A stretch of DNA of 64,000 bases, from the NCBI RefSeq assembly GCF_023008545.1, contig NZ_CP095398.1:310001-374000 (forward strand). Reading direction: 5' to 3'. Shown here one piece after another: positions 20,001 to 27,596 of this stretch. How positions within the stretch are numbered: position 1 is the stretch's first letter; every line of letters begins with the position of its first letter. Both the position numbers and the translations under genes were made by a program. The stretch comes from Natribaculum luteum. GTDB lineage: Archaea; Halobacteriota; Halobacteria; Halobacteriales; Natrialbaceae. Under the pieces are notes generated by a model. The model was given only the letters and a program-made list of their open reading frames with translations. It was not told the DNA's origin and did not search any database.

Positions 20001-21187
20001 TCGACGAGCAACAGATCGGCTGGACGAATGCGCTTTCGCTTCTCCGATCGGCGATCGACCGCCGGTCACCTGCCGTGACGAAGCGGGCATTCGAGACTAT
20101 CGCGCTGGGCGTTCTCGAATCCAAAATCGAGTTTGGCACCGTGCATTCGATTCTCAGAGATGCGATCGACGATAATAACGACGAAGCTGTGAAACATGGC
20201 CTTAGACTTCTCCGGGAGGCGCTCTCGACGGGACTGCTCGAGTGGCAGGATGCGGAGGCGATCGTCGACGATGCCGTGGACTGCGATTCCGCTCCGGTGC
20301 TCGAGGAACTCCTCCGGCTTGCTGATGGGGTCATCCGAAGCGACGAGGTCCAGACACCATGGACCGATCTCGAACCGCTCATCATGACGGTGCTTGCGGC
20401 GTGTCCTGATCCGCCGGACGCAGCGGCCTTCGGAATCGTCTCAGGGCTTCGCAAGACGGCCTATTCCCCAGTGGACGCGGTTGCCATTGTCGAGACTCTC
20501 TTGGAGACGTTCGAGGCTGGTGTGCGAGACGCGTTGATTCGCGAGGCGTTGAGCGACAGAGCTGTCATCAGAGACGATACCGAAGCCAGGGCACTCTACG
20601 ACCAGTTGCTCGGCGACGATGATCTCGGCGTGCAGGTCGCCGTACTTGACGCGGCAGAGCAGCGGTTCGCCCCCTCTGATCAACGCTACGCCCACCTGCT
20701 GGTCAAGGTAGCGAGCGATCGTGAACTCGCAACTGGGGCTCGGGTCGTCGCGTTCAGTCGCCTCGTCGACGTTCCCACAACGGTCCTCCCCAACGCCGAC
20801 CTCGTTACCGCGATCGAGCAAGGGGTTAATACAGCGGATCGTGACCTTCGGCAGGCTGCACTCGGGGTTGCTGCCGTCACGTATACCGACATTGACCGGC
20901 CACTTCAGCGGACATTGCTCGAGACGGTACTCAATCGGTTTCTCGACCCCGATGCGGAGTTGGCTGTCCAGATCGAAACCGGGCAGACGATCGTCGACCT
21001 GGCCACTGCGGACCGCGATCGGATCGTTCGGATCCTCCGTCACCGGCGGAACGCACGACGCCGCATCGAGGCGTTCCTGGGTGCTGTTCCAGAACTCGAT
21101 CCCTCGATTAAGGTGCCAATGGTCGGATTGTTGACCCGCCTGGCGGCTGCTTCTGGCACATCTCCGGCAGTCCCCGACGGATATTGA
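14069..21187 (+). CDS. giant tryptophan-marked HEAT-repeat protein (2372 aa)
   Basis: A 2372-aa solenoid protein. After an N-terminal helical region and an acidic Ser/Asp-rich linker (about 230-310), most of the protein is a tandem array of more than 30 repeats of about 36-38 residues. The pattern is G-x-L-x-W-D/E-x-V-x-P-x-L-R-x-A-L, then an acidic turn and a second helix (examples GTLAWSTVEPVLREAI, GPLEWDDVEPILWAGL, GNFTWDEVAPIIRQGL). It is paralogous to 30392-36469 in the N-terminal region, the linker segment and the last residues (K-VP-M-V-G-LLTRL). No enzyme motif or membrane segment was seen. GTG 14069 is chosen for the purine-rich site before it. A large binding platform for the system is likely. 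Confidence 0.88.
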   Translation: MSFDPQRVATVLRTGTDREKHEALRTIATQPTQRALPVNEIVTVLQQEAVTGKTEILADFKAITSADLRAVALDALSEIALHRPDALIRSGALPRLAEIQKQLSAEEKFQALSVLGAVSDEVPRATLHRVYLPTIRQYVPGRTDRVGLLATEILAGAYACYPNDKRVGHLLRQARYHDDGAVRIVTVTALGMPLAEDHVGSQPLAPFLEIDESDEDVLQSSASGYDPPEVGSFDHEDASATSTSKDGELDAGLMQSSQRRTADRRPASDSGSLDHRERNDSSAGAHHTLPQVDPIQGDEGTLQLRQAQAIAAAKALDGDDTAFRIGKEILETLLSSDRVVVRALIPVAIGTALPNVESDRATDAQLLLLGHLVDDGPTIRYETLRAVESYLTDATERTDLQRALLTGDGTDPERHLGVLVRHVIETFDGSDRRSYDLALGVYGTYGDRLHKERDSAEEALQERIAETAVSEHEDHQLRGKAQYLQQHLFDDTSFDAERSDPDPLFQQSDPTDQSESASSENGSAPVSETAHAGSPEAIRSGYESATSVDESRAQVEAVEECFEAADNQLDREEVLALWEVVSDATHHESPAVRRAVPGAIRAAIVNHPGIGWDTASYHIDVTIDDDASSVRAQAMKTIATLLRAGVVEWSDLGIYGQVTEALRDDQLTGVAPDATPSRADLLFVEQTHHVLRAALYESDLRWSDVVPLLHQTFRSRIDLVRRAALTVVQKGLQAGVADWDAVGRFLREAASDSRVLATAAMETVRTGLVTGSLTWTQIEPTVQATFQSSDTDVCRRALVVVGHGLQADAISWSAAEPFLTSALENEEQELALEATRALQAAFRHDSVRWEDVHDIIWHGFWIQDEDVAESILLVVSAAVEASVATWEDVAPLLNEAIDRAPPVLTLTTLDTVEAGLGTSFQWIEVEPALRRARASGSIRVVRRVHSVAATALAADIDDAAVVAFLREGVESDGVPGSPSAMAAIADVLEERQLDWGLIEPVLSAAMDHSDEQTREGAIEAACQGFTTDAISRQWVETTLTAGLNDASTAVARRTVDVHWLLLNSDRFQWDDAVDHLSTALEHPDEEVTTAALELLREGVQRELLEWEQVQNLACLGLKRPPNVAIEAIRLFGVAINQQESIDIGSFLDTALEVDDNAVTHELCQALTLGTMTGTLAWSTVEPVLREAIAVDDPQIHDQVARASLVGVGEEGYDWASVETVVRTLVETGTAQTQVTVLQYLAGLVNQATVTWADLSATLWWVLEECDDEVVTNGVFVVGILLSRGPPYPDGCEEYLREAVNVADVGDAVVEVLQTELGNQTIPLSIACSVLRVVVADGAPSAVVDGLKAIRTAVGDYELDWPEIERLLWDVLRTERAELVTEAVGIVVSGLGHEQLEWEQVGEFLEATFESGVNEADTIVLRAIEAGIDTESIRWERVHEILRDALGHPDASALAVTLIREAMQTYDLEWSSVGTTIKDALEVHDLGGAVVVTRIGLVEGNFTWDEVAPIIRQGLVHDDAGIARAAVEALGHGLAAQAIPWSAGQRLLIETIETGEASVAAKATAAAAYGVKERDLAWDDVESCIEAALERPEDDVGNSVTSATKLLTLKYDPEWHAVAPIVRECLRQRSADIALGAVETVGAGLQVGTFEWYEVRPLLREALNHDECRVTKEVTRAVIVSLRDGPLEWDDVEPILWAGLGHQHEQTAVRMVYAASIAIRHGAVDWENLESFIEANVAPDQPSSVRKRAIETIAVGLRTETFRWDEVVPVLRTVRDAENAAVAEKGVNAVRRTISTDMAAWTQVRSFLAETISSTPGRPAHEAVQTIGAAVESGAVEWDAIAGLLRSARTHPDSEVELETVKVVNTGLSEGTLAWYDVEPFVSDALNSEYDPVAMTAAESLRYAIVSGWPNRDDARAFLERTAQDDRAPVATAAMGVLEIGLPAGYFDATIATTVIASTVEDGAEPATIVGLSALEQGLDEQQIGWTNALSLLRSAIDRRSPAVTKRAFETIALGVLESKIEFGTVHSILRDAIDDNNDEAVKHGLRLLREALSTGLLEWQDAEAIVDDAVDCDSAPVLEELLRLADGVIRSDEVQTPWTDLEPLIMTVLAACPDPPDAAAFGIVSGLRKTAYSPVDAVAIVETLLETFEAGVRDALIREALSDRAVIRDDTEARALYDQLLGDDDLGVQVAVLDAAEQRFAPSDQRYAHLLVKVASDRELATGARVVAFSRLVDVPTTVLPNADLVTAIEQGVNTADRDLRQAALGVAAVTYTDIDRPLQRTLLETVLNRFLDPDAELAVQIETGQTIVDLATADRDRIVRILRHRRNARRRIEAFLGAVPELDPSIKVPMVGLLTRLAAASGTSPAVPDGY

Positions 21188-21438
21188 TCCCTTCCTGTAT
21201 CAACGGGAATAGACCTCCAGTTCGTATCTCCCTCATAAAAACCAAACGTCGGAGGTATCGACGACGCTAGTACTGATTCGCGTCGGCCCCAGCCTCCAGC
21301 CGATGAAAGCGACACGACGCGTCGTCAGGCCGGTCAGTCCGGTATGTGCGAATGGGGCTCCGTACATCGACTCGAGCCAGATCAAATCGGACGCCGCACC
21401 ATCAAGCCCGACGTTCGAACCTGGAGAAAGACAAGAGG

Positions 21439-22044
21439 ATGCCTAGCTTCGAGAGTCATGTGCGGTACGCCACGGCAGCGTACCTCGGACTCGCGCTCGC
21501 GGCCGTCCTGGGAACGGCACTGGGTGCGCCGGCGGCCATCCTGACAGGTGTCGTCGTTGGCTATCCAGCAACGATCGCTGGCGCTGGGTTTCCCGACGTT
21601 GACCATCCTAGCAGCAAGCCGTATCTGTTCGCGAAGATCTGGCTTCCGAGAACGTTTGCTGCCGTGACTGGGACCGTACTCGTTGCAGAACGTACACTTG
21701 TGATCGAGCTGATCGAGCTGCTCCCAGTTCCAGGAAGGGCGGCGTTTATCGCGGGCGCTGTCTGCACAGTCGCGGTCGCTGCGGTATATCGGTTGACCAC
21801 GCGGATGATTCCCGTGCTTCGCCCCTCTCACAGAACGGTAACCCACAGCATCACCGTCGGCCTCGGCCTCGCTGCCGTCCTCGGTACGGTCGTCACGACC
21901 GTCGGACGGGCACTCGAGTCGGGAGGCGCGTTCGAAATCGGGCTCGTCGTCGGCACGTGTTTCGTGGTTGGAGTCGCTTCTCACCTCCTCGTCGACGATG
22001 AACTTCCCCTCATCCAGGTCGACAACCTGACCGATGAAGAGTGA
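21439..22044 (+). CDS. YdjM-type membrane-bound metal-dependent hydrolase
   Basis: A 201-aa integral membrane protein with about five or six hydrophobic segments. It has the metal-binding pattern of the YdjM/LexA-regulated inner-membrane hydrolase family: PDVDHPSS at 52-59, PSHRTVTHS near 132-140 and ASHLLVDD near the C-terminus. Family members are thought to be membrane metal-dependent hydrolases, often phospholipase-like, with no firm substrate. The start ATG 21439 follows AAGAGG; upstream in-frame codons are basic and unlike a coding start. It sits between the giant HEAT gene and the winged-helix-like gene, so it could be part of the cassette or a passenger. Confidence 0.8.
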   Translation: MPSFESHVRYATAAYLGLALAAVLGTALGAPAAILTGVVVGYPATIAGAGFPDVDHPSSKPYLFAKIWLPRTFAAVTGTVLVAERTLVIELIELLPVPGRAAFIAGAVCTVAVAAVYRLTTRMIPVLRPSHRTVTHSITVGLGLAAVLGTVVTTVGRALESGGAFEIGLVVGTCFVVGVASHLLVDDELPLIQVDNLTDEE

Positions 22045-22125
22045 CAAGAAGAGTTCGTATAAAACGCACGTCGATAGGGGAGTCAGAGACAGCATCCTGT
22101 CCAGAGGATTCGAACGGTCACAGTG

Positions 22126-23034
22126 ATGACCCCAGCCCAGCACACGGAGGAGGCGGGAACGTCCGATCAGGGAGCGGCCTGGAACCCTCGGCAGCGGGTC
22201 GATCCGGCATTCCGCAATACAGTGTGGAACGACATCCTCGGGTCGTCACGGAAACGTGATGTCTTCCTCGCGGTACGGGATCTGGCCTCGGAGCGGTGCT
22301 GTCTAGAGAAAACCGAAATCGCCACGAGGGCTCTTTCATACCCTCATTTCAGCGATCGCGACAAGCTCCGCGGAGGGGATCTCGGGGATAACGGCGACCT
22401 CGAGCCCCTGCGTGACGTCGGGGCCGTCTTGCCGATCCCGAAGATCGCCCGCCCGAGCGTGGATTACGTCGTCCCGTTCCGGGACCTCTGTCAGTACCTC
22501 GTCGACCCATACCACGCACCGACCGCGGAATCCGTTCAACTCGCAATCGAATACTACCGTCGGAACCAGGAACGGGACCACACCAAATCCCGGAGGAAGT
22601 CCGGTACAGTCCGGGACCTCCCGATCGATCCGTTCGCGATCGAACTCTACACCGCCGTCCGACTCGCCCTGCGGCTGGATATCGACGTCGACCGCGTGAC
22701 ATTCACGACGTTCCGGCCGAGCGTGACCGATCACGAGCACGCTCGTGGGTTTGTCATCGAGGGCCAACTCGAGGCCGATTCCGAGGGAGGGTCAGACGAC
22801 GACACCGATCTGATGTCGGAGCTTGAGACTCTGTGTGCGGAGTACGTCGAATACGCCGCCCACGGGAAGGATATCTTCCGGATCGGGGTTTACGCCCGTC
22901 CCGACGACGAGACGGACACCCGAACCGACGCACGTCGGCGGGCAATTCGGGACTTTAGTTCGTTCGAAACGTTCAATCGAGAGCAGCGCAAGTTCCGATT
23001 CAGGTGGTCGCTCGATCCGGTCATCATGCTCTAG
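22126..23034 (+). CDS. winged-helix-like protein, paralogue of 26005-27129
   Basis: A 302-aa protein. The N-terminal 100 residues have a helix-turn-helix-like layout (VFLAVRDLASERCCLEKTEI..., then a strand-like PIPKIA segment). The middle holds QLAIEYYRRNQE, which aligns with QLAIEYIGWEYRP in the protein at 26005-27129. Both have a short LPI/LPL segment followed by a helix next. The C-terminal part is mixed alpha/beta and not recognised. I infer a DNA-binding or partner-binding regulator pair. The stop TAG (23032-23034) directly abuts the stop of the convergent gene, with no spacer. GTG 22123 is an alternative start. Confidence 0.65.
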   Translation: MTPAQHTEEAGTSDQGAAWNPRQRVDPAFRNTVWNDILGSSRKRDVFLAVRDLASERCCLEKTEIATRALSYPHFSDRDKLRGGDLGDNGDLEPLRDVGAVLPIPKIARPSVDYVVPFRDLCQYLVDPYHAPTAESVQLAIEYYRRNQERDHTKSRRKSGTVRDLPIDPFAIELYTAVRLALRLDIDVDRVTFTTFRPSVTDHEHARGFVIEGQLEADSEGGSDDDTDLMSELETLCAEYVEYAAHGKDIFRIGVYARPDDETDTRTDARRRAIRDFSSFETFNREQRKFRFRWSLDPVIML

Positions 23035-24900
23035 TCAACTGTCCCGCACCCGACCTGGCTCTTCTGTCACCTCCGAGAACTCAGCCGTGAGCAGTCTCGC
23101 GACGTAGGTCGAGAGCGGTGCGTTCAGTGGCTTGACCAGTTCCTGATTCCGACACCCGTCGGTACCGCAACTGCCGCGCTGGACGGCACACAGGGGACAC
23201 TGCACCGGTGTAAAGTCGAACTCGTCGATGGAGGTGTGGGGGATTTCTGCCTCCTCGACGGCCCAGAGGAGTCTGCCGGTCGTGTATTCTTTAGTGACTT
23301 CCACCGGATCAAACACGCCGGGATCTGAAAGAATGCTGTCGATACGATCTCGCTGCAACAGATTGAATTCGTTCTCGTTGTCGGACCGATCGGGATCGCC
23401 CCTTCCGTCCACGGCGGCTTTGAGTGCGGCCCGGGTATCGAACGCCGTTCCGAGTTGTTCGACCAGGTGTGTACGGTACTCGTCGCGCCGCTTGAGCACC
23501 TCATTGATAAGGACGTCACCGACGAAGTATCGTTCCCAGAGTTCGCGGTAGGTCTCGACACCTGGCGGCAGGGTGTACCGATCCTGATCCAGTTCCCACC
23601 CGATCATGTTGTAATTATACTGGTAACGGGTACGACTGTTCGCTCGGTCTCCGAGGGGACGATAGAGAACGCTTGCGAACGCACCGTGTTTCTCGAATGC
23701 CTCGACAAGCAGCTTCGGGAGTGGTTCGTAGTCGAGGTCGGAGAAGTGCTGCTCCGGCACTGCAGCCTGTGCGCGCTGGGGCACCTCTAGCAGCGGCGTC
23801 TGTTGATCCCGCATTGTCGACCCTACCTCAGTTTCGAATACGCCTTCGACGAGTTGGCGGCGAAGTTCGTCACCCGTCTTGGCGGTCACAGGCTCCTCAG
23901 CAGCTATTCGTTCGAGTTCCCGTACGGTCTGCACGAACAGGTCACTCAGCCACGTTCGAGCGGGTGCCACCTGCAGGTCAACCCGTGACTCATAGCGTCG
24001 CAAGTAGTGATCGTAGGCCTCGTCATCAACCGTAACGATCGCTTGCAGGTCGTCGAGTGACTTTGGCTCAACGTCGACGGTATCTGGATCGAACAGTTCG
24101 CTCGCCTCGAGCGATCCCAGTGGTTCGATCGGATAAGGGACGTCCAAGACGGCCTTTGCTACCTCCTCGGCGATCAACAACCCGCTTCGAGTGTAGGTCG
24201 AGAGCGTTCGTTCGCCGATCTCGTTCGCGGTCGACCAGTCTGTCTTCGCGATTTCAGTCAGAGCATGATAGTAGAGCGGATTGACGTACTCCGTCGAGGC
24301 ACGGTCCTGTCCACCTTGGACGACAGTCCTGGCGTCAGTCACGGTCGACTCGCCGCGCGCGAGTGCTCGTTGTTCTTCGATCTCTCGATTGAGTTTGTCT
24401 GTGATGTCCGTTGTGTCGTCCTCGTCGACGACTGCCTCGTAGTTCTCCTTGACAGACCGGTAGTATTCGTCGTCGTTACCGATCGTCGAGATGATGTGGA
24501 ACCGGTCGACAGCCTCGATAAACGGTCCCGTGACGCGGTCGATCTCGTCGGCGACCTGTAAGGCCGCGAGCATTGCCCGGAGGTATGCGTCGTTGCTGTC
24601 GCGATCGGGGTGGAGGAGTGCCAGTAGGTAGTCTGCCGCTGCGTGTCGGAGGTGGGCCGCAGTATTGAGTAGCGCCTCGTTCCATTCTCCGTGCATGAAC
24701 TCCTCGCGGGAAACCAGCGCGTACATCACCGTCATATCCGCCAGATCGTTCGGGGGGACGTTGAGCAACAACGTGTTGCTCGCGTAGTGTGCCGCGGCGC
24801 GCGCGTCGGTTTCGCTGATGGCGAGATTTTGGTGTGCGGTCCGCCACAGGGGGTGTTGGTGGATCGGTAGTGACTCGGCGCCGCTACGCTCGTCACTCAT
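23035..24900 (-). CDS. unknown 621-aa protein with C-terminal four-cysteine zinc site
   Basis: A 621-aa acidic, largely helical protein of no recognised family. Near the C-terminus it has a CPLC...C...C cluster (CPLCAVQRGSCGTDGC, about 560-580), the spacing of a small zinc ribbon or treble clef. In a conjugation locus this could be a binding module, though it has only four cysteines and no histidines, so it is not a RING. The start ATG 24900 overlaps the upstream stop by eight bases (ATGAGTGA), so it is co-translated with the duplicated-domain gene. Together with 24893-26008 and 26005-27129 it forms a three-gene operon. It may be the target-recognition member, by position only. Confidence 0.7.
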   Translation of the reverse strand: MSDERSGAESLPIHQHPLWRTAHQNLAISETDARAAAHYASNTLLLNVPPNDLADMTVMYALVSREEFMHGEWNEALLNTAAHLRHAAADYLLALLHPDRDSNDAYLRAMLAALQVADEIDRVTGPFIEAVDRFHIISTIGNDDEYYRSVKENYEAVVDEDDTTDITDKLNREIEEQRALARGESTVTDARTVVQGGQDRASTEYVNPLYYHALTEIAKTDWSTANEIGERTLSTYTRSGLLIAEEVAKAVLDVPYPIEPLGSLEASELFDPDTVDVEPKSLDDLQAIVTVDDEAYDHYLRRYESRVDLQVAPARTWLSDLFVQTVRELERIAAEEPVTAKTGDELRRQLVEGVFETEVGSTMRDQQTPLLEVPQRAQAAVPEQHFSDLDYEPLPKLLVEAFEKHGAFASVLYRPLGDRANSRTRYQYNYNMIGWELDQDRYTLPPGVETYRELWERYFVGDVLINEVLKRRDEYRTHLVEQLGTAFDTRAALKAAVDGRGDPDRSDNENEFNLLQRDRIDSILSDPGVFDPVEVTKEYTTGRLLWAVEEAEIPHTSIDEFDFTPVQCPLCAVQRGSCGTDGCRNQELVKPLNAPLSTYVARLLTAEFSEVTEEPGRVRDS

Positions 24901-26008
24901 CCTCGTTCTCGAGCGATCGGACGGCAGCATGGAGGTCGCGCTCCGTGACACTGCTCTCTTGGACCAGCTGTCGGAGGTCTGCCGCCAGCGATCGAAGGGG
25001 TTCTTCTAGCTCCTCGACGGAGCGATCGCCGGTCACTACCGTTACCGCCGTTTGCAGCTCTCCGGTAGTGAGTCCGACACTACGGGCGATCCGTCCAATC
25101 TCCTCGGCGAACGCTTCGATCCCATCGGATTGCCCCGACGTGTCCGCTTCGTCTGCGACATGGTCGGCGGCGCCGAAGTTGATATTTGCCGCCCCAAGAC
25201 GGGGATCAGGTCTTGCTTCGGAATCGACCGACTGGTCTGGCTCTCCCGGCTCCGAGGGATCCTCGCTGCCGGTATCGTCGGTTGCGTCCCCCATAGCAGC
25301 GTTCGTCGGGCGGTACCGTGGTTCGTTACTTGGCGATCGGAGTGCTATCGGCCCCGCTAGATCGCCCTCGAGTGCGGCCTCGAGTGCCGCACGCAGGTCA
25401 GACCTGATCTCCGATATCTCGTCGTCGACGTCGAAGGCGTCGAGGTCGAGGCGCTCGATCGCGTGCGTGATCTGCTGGCGAACGGTCTCCGGGTCCGCTG
25501 AACCCACGGTCAGGGCCTGGCTCGATTGCAACCGTGCGGTGACCGCCTTGGCAGTCGACGGGTCGAGACCGGCCTCGCGAAGCCGGCGCTGCCAGACTTC
25601 CTCGACCAACTCTCGCTCGCTTCGAGTGCTATCATCGGTATCGTAATCGATGGACTCGTTCGTCGGCTGTAACGTTCGTTTGGCACCGGGCGTTCGAAGT
25701 GCAACCGGTCCGTCGAGTCGACCATCGACAGCGGCCTCGAGTGCCTCGAGGAGGTCCGCCTTGACGGCCTCTTGCTCCGCCTCTGGCACGTCGAAGGCGT
25801 CGAGATCGAGGCGCTCGATCGCGTGCGTGATCTGCTGGAGAACGGTCTCTGGATCCGTCGCCCCCACGGTCAGGGCCTGGCTCGATTGCAACCGTGCAGT
25901 GACTGCCTTGGCCGTCGTCTCGTCGAGACCGGCCTCGCGAAGCCGGCGCTGCCAGACTTCCTCGACCAGTTCTTGCTCTTGTTCGCTGTCGTCGACAGGC
26001 ATCGTCAT
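24893..26008 (-). CDS. 371-aa protein with two copies of a helical domain
   Basis: A 371-aa protein carrying a helical domain twice: residues about 12-74 and 132-194, period 120 residues. Each has VEEVWQRRLREAGLD, AKAVTARLQSSQALTVG and ITHAIERLDLDAFDV. The tail (about 200-371) is acidic, with a final helical segment rich in Glu and Leu. The copies are nearly identical at DNA level, so the duplication is recent or maintained by gene conversion. The domain is not recognised; its charge pattern suits protein binding. It overlaps the upstream wHTH gene as ATGA and the downstream 621-aa gene by eight bases. It contains no enzyme motif. Confidence 0.75.
   Translation of the reverse strand: MTMPVDDSEQEQELVEEVWQRRLREAGLDETTAKAVTARLQSSQALTVGATDPETVLQQITHAIERLDLDAFDVPEAEQEAVKADLLEALEAAVDGRLDGPVALRTPGAKRTLQPTNESIDYDTDDSTRSERELVEEVWQRRLREAGLDPSTAKAVTARLQSSQALTVGSADPETVRQQITHAIERLDLDAFDVDDEISEIRSDLRAALEAALEGDLAGPIALRSPSNEPRYRPTNAAMGDATDDTGSEDPSEPGEPDQSVDSEARPDPRLGAANINFGAADHVADEADTSGQSDGIEAFAEEIGRIARSVGLTTGELQTAVTVVTGDRSVEELEEPLRSLAADLRQLVQESSVTERDLHAAVRSLENEDE
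25429..25976. repeat. intragenic direct duplication, period 360 bp
   Basis: Two copies (25429-25616 and 25789-25976) start exactly 360 bp apart and match closely over about 188 bp, including runs such as CTCGATCGCGTGCGTGATCT in both. Differences are mostly synonymous. The repeat preserves the reading frame of the host gene. Confidence 0.9.
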
Positions 26009-27129
26009 TCACCTCTGTGCAGATCCGCCGTCGACTCGTCCTCGGAGTACTGAATCGACCCCTCGTCGGGGGTGATCCGATCTCTCACGAGCGTTCCGAA
26101 GGTAATCGCGTCCCCGTCGCCGAACTCGACTTCCTGTGCGAACCGCGAACTGCCTCCTGTCGACGGGTGGCCGACGAATGCCGACTTCCGGCTATCGATG
26201 GCGTTCTCGCCGATCCGCTGGACGACGAGTTCCGGATCCGGCGCCTCGACCGCTTCCGTATCGATCCCCGGCGGATCCACGTCGTCGGCCTTCTGTCGCG
26301 GGTACAGCTCCATCGGTGCTGCGACCCACGAGTCAGAGAACCGTCGGAGCGTCTGATCGATCGGCACCTTCTCCCGATCCCCCCACTCGACGTCCGACAC
26401 CCGACCGACAACCGCTCGGGTGTGCCAGTAGTCGCCGATCGGCTCCTCTTCGGGCACCTCGATGCCGAGGTTTGTGAGTTGGTCGTAGGCTGCATCCGAG
26501 AGCGTCTCTGGACTGCCGATCTCGAGTTCGATTTTTGGAGGATCGTCGATCCCGTTTACGAGCTTGCCATCCCGGGCTATCCGACCTGGATCGACTCTCT
26601 CTGTCGCCGAGAGGAGAAATGCGTACAGCGTCCCCTTCAACGGCAGCAGCGATCGACCGTCATTCGGATCGAGGACCACGTCGTCCGGCGACACCGGCCG
26701 ATACTCCCAGCCGATGTACTCGATCGCCAGCTGCGTGGCCGGTGACAGCGGTGCGACTTCAGCGCCTTTCTGGTACTCTTGTGCAGACAGCCAATCTTCC
26801 GTCAGGGGCCGCCGCTGGATCACGGAATTCTGGTCTCTGTCCCACCGCGGCAGCAGGGCGACGATTCCGAGTTCTTCGAACACCTTTAGGTGCCCGATCA
26901 ACGTCTGTGTCGTTACTTCACGCTCGAGTTCGTCGGACACATCGGCCGCGAGTGCTTTGTTCGTCATCGCGAGGCCGTCGGTCTCTGCCATCGCGTCGAG
27001 AATCTCACACCGCTTCTCGAAGGGGAATACGCGATCGCAGAGTTCTTGCCAGTAACGAACGCTGTTATCGCTCCACTCGAAGTCCACGATCGGGATCTCG
27101 CGGCTGTCGGGCGTTCGAGATTCAGTCAT
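26005..27129 (-). CDS. winged-helix regulator-like protein, first gene of a three-gene operon
   Basis: A 374-aa protein. The N-terminal region (about 30-110) reads as a winged helix: a helix ending KRCEILDAMAETDG, TNKALAADVSDELEREVTTQ as the helix-turn-helix, then IGHLKVFEELGIVALL as the recognition helix and wing, followed by PATQLAIEY. It aligns weakly with the 22126-23034 protein. The rest is an unknown alpha/beta domain. I chose ATG 27129 because GGGGGGAGGGC directly precedes it; upstream codons to 27186 are not coding-like. A TATA-like GTATTTAATAC lies near 27200-27210. A DNA-binding regulator of the locus is the simplest reading. Confidence 0.7.
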   Translation of the reverse strand: MTESRTPDSREIPIVDFEWSDNSVRYWQELCDRVFPFEKRCEILDAMAETDGLAMTNKALAADVSDELEREVTTQTLIGHLKVFEELGIVALLPRWDRDQNSVIQRRPLTEDWLSAQEYQKGAEVAPLSPATQLAIEYIGWEYRPVSPDDVVLDPNDGRSLLPLKGTLYAFLLSATERVDPGRIARDGKLVNGIDDPPKIELEIGSPETLSDAAYDQLTNLGIEVPEEEPIGDYWHTRAVVGRVSDVEWGDREKVPIDQTLRRFSDSWVAAPMELYPRQKADDVDPPGIDTEAVEAPDPELVVQRIGENAIDSRKSAFVGHPSTGGSSRFAQEVEFGDGDAITFGTLVRDRITPDEGSIQYSEDESTADLHRGE

Positions 27130-27243
27130 GCCCTCCCCCCGTACAGGCGAGTGGCCGGTCGCCTTTGTCTCCCATATTGTAAACAATCTCTAGCCGAACT
27201 GTATTAAATACGTGGGTGTGTAGGTCGCACATAGTCGTTGTGA

Positions 27244-27510
27244 TCACTGAAGCGTATTCCCCGTCTGGCCGTTCAGAAAGAGGATCGTGAACCAGGCTGC
27301 TGCGACCGCCGTCTCCGGTGGGACCCCGTCGGCTTCGTACTGTCGGAGCAGTCGTCTGGCCTCTTCGAACGCAGTCGTGTCGAACTGTTCGCGATCACGT
27401 CCGACGGACATGGCCGTTTTCATACAGTCTACGACGCGTTTGAGGTCTCTGTCGAAACTTCCGGTCGTCGGTCGGTGCGCCAGATCTACCTCCGCATAGG
27501 TGTCGATCAT
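27244..27510 (-). CDS. small protein with C-terminal AAAWF motif (paralogue of 270-527)
   Basis: An 88-aa acidic-to-neutral helical protein ending GVPPETAVAAAWFTILFLNGQ plus six residues. The same GVP...A-AAAWF...L ending occurs in the 270-527 protein, though the rest differs, so the motif is the conserved element. The start ATG 27510 follows GAGGTGACC by about 14 bases; TTAAAAAAG on the minus strand at about 27568-27577 is a TATA-like box. It lies between the regulator operon and the phosphodiesterase gene. The two copies sit at the outer ends of the cassette (0.3 kb and 27 kb), so they may be components used by both halves. No function is assigned. Confidence 0.6.
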   Translation of the reverse strand: MIDTYAEVDLAHRPTTGSFDRDLKRVVDCMKTAMSVGRDREQFDTTAFEEARRLLRQYEADGVPPETAVAAAWFTILFLNGQTGNTLQ

Positions 27511-27596
27511 TCCCGTTCGAGGGTCACCTCACGTCGACAAGATCGGTTGTGGTCTACCTACAGTCGACGTAACTTTTTTAACTCTCGAACTAGCGG

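Noticed and set aside
23032-23037. Back-to-back stop codons at 23032-23037 as a programmed fusion site
   Set aside because: The genes are convergent on opposite strands; the stops simply abut with no shared frame.
23035-24900. CPLC cluster read as a RING-type E3
   Set aside because: Only four cysteines, without the histidine and eight-ligand cross-brace pattern of RING; a simple zinc ribbon is the better reading.
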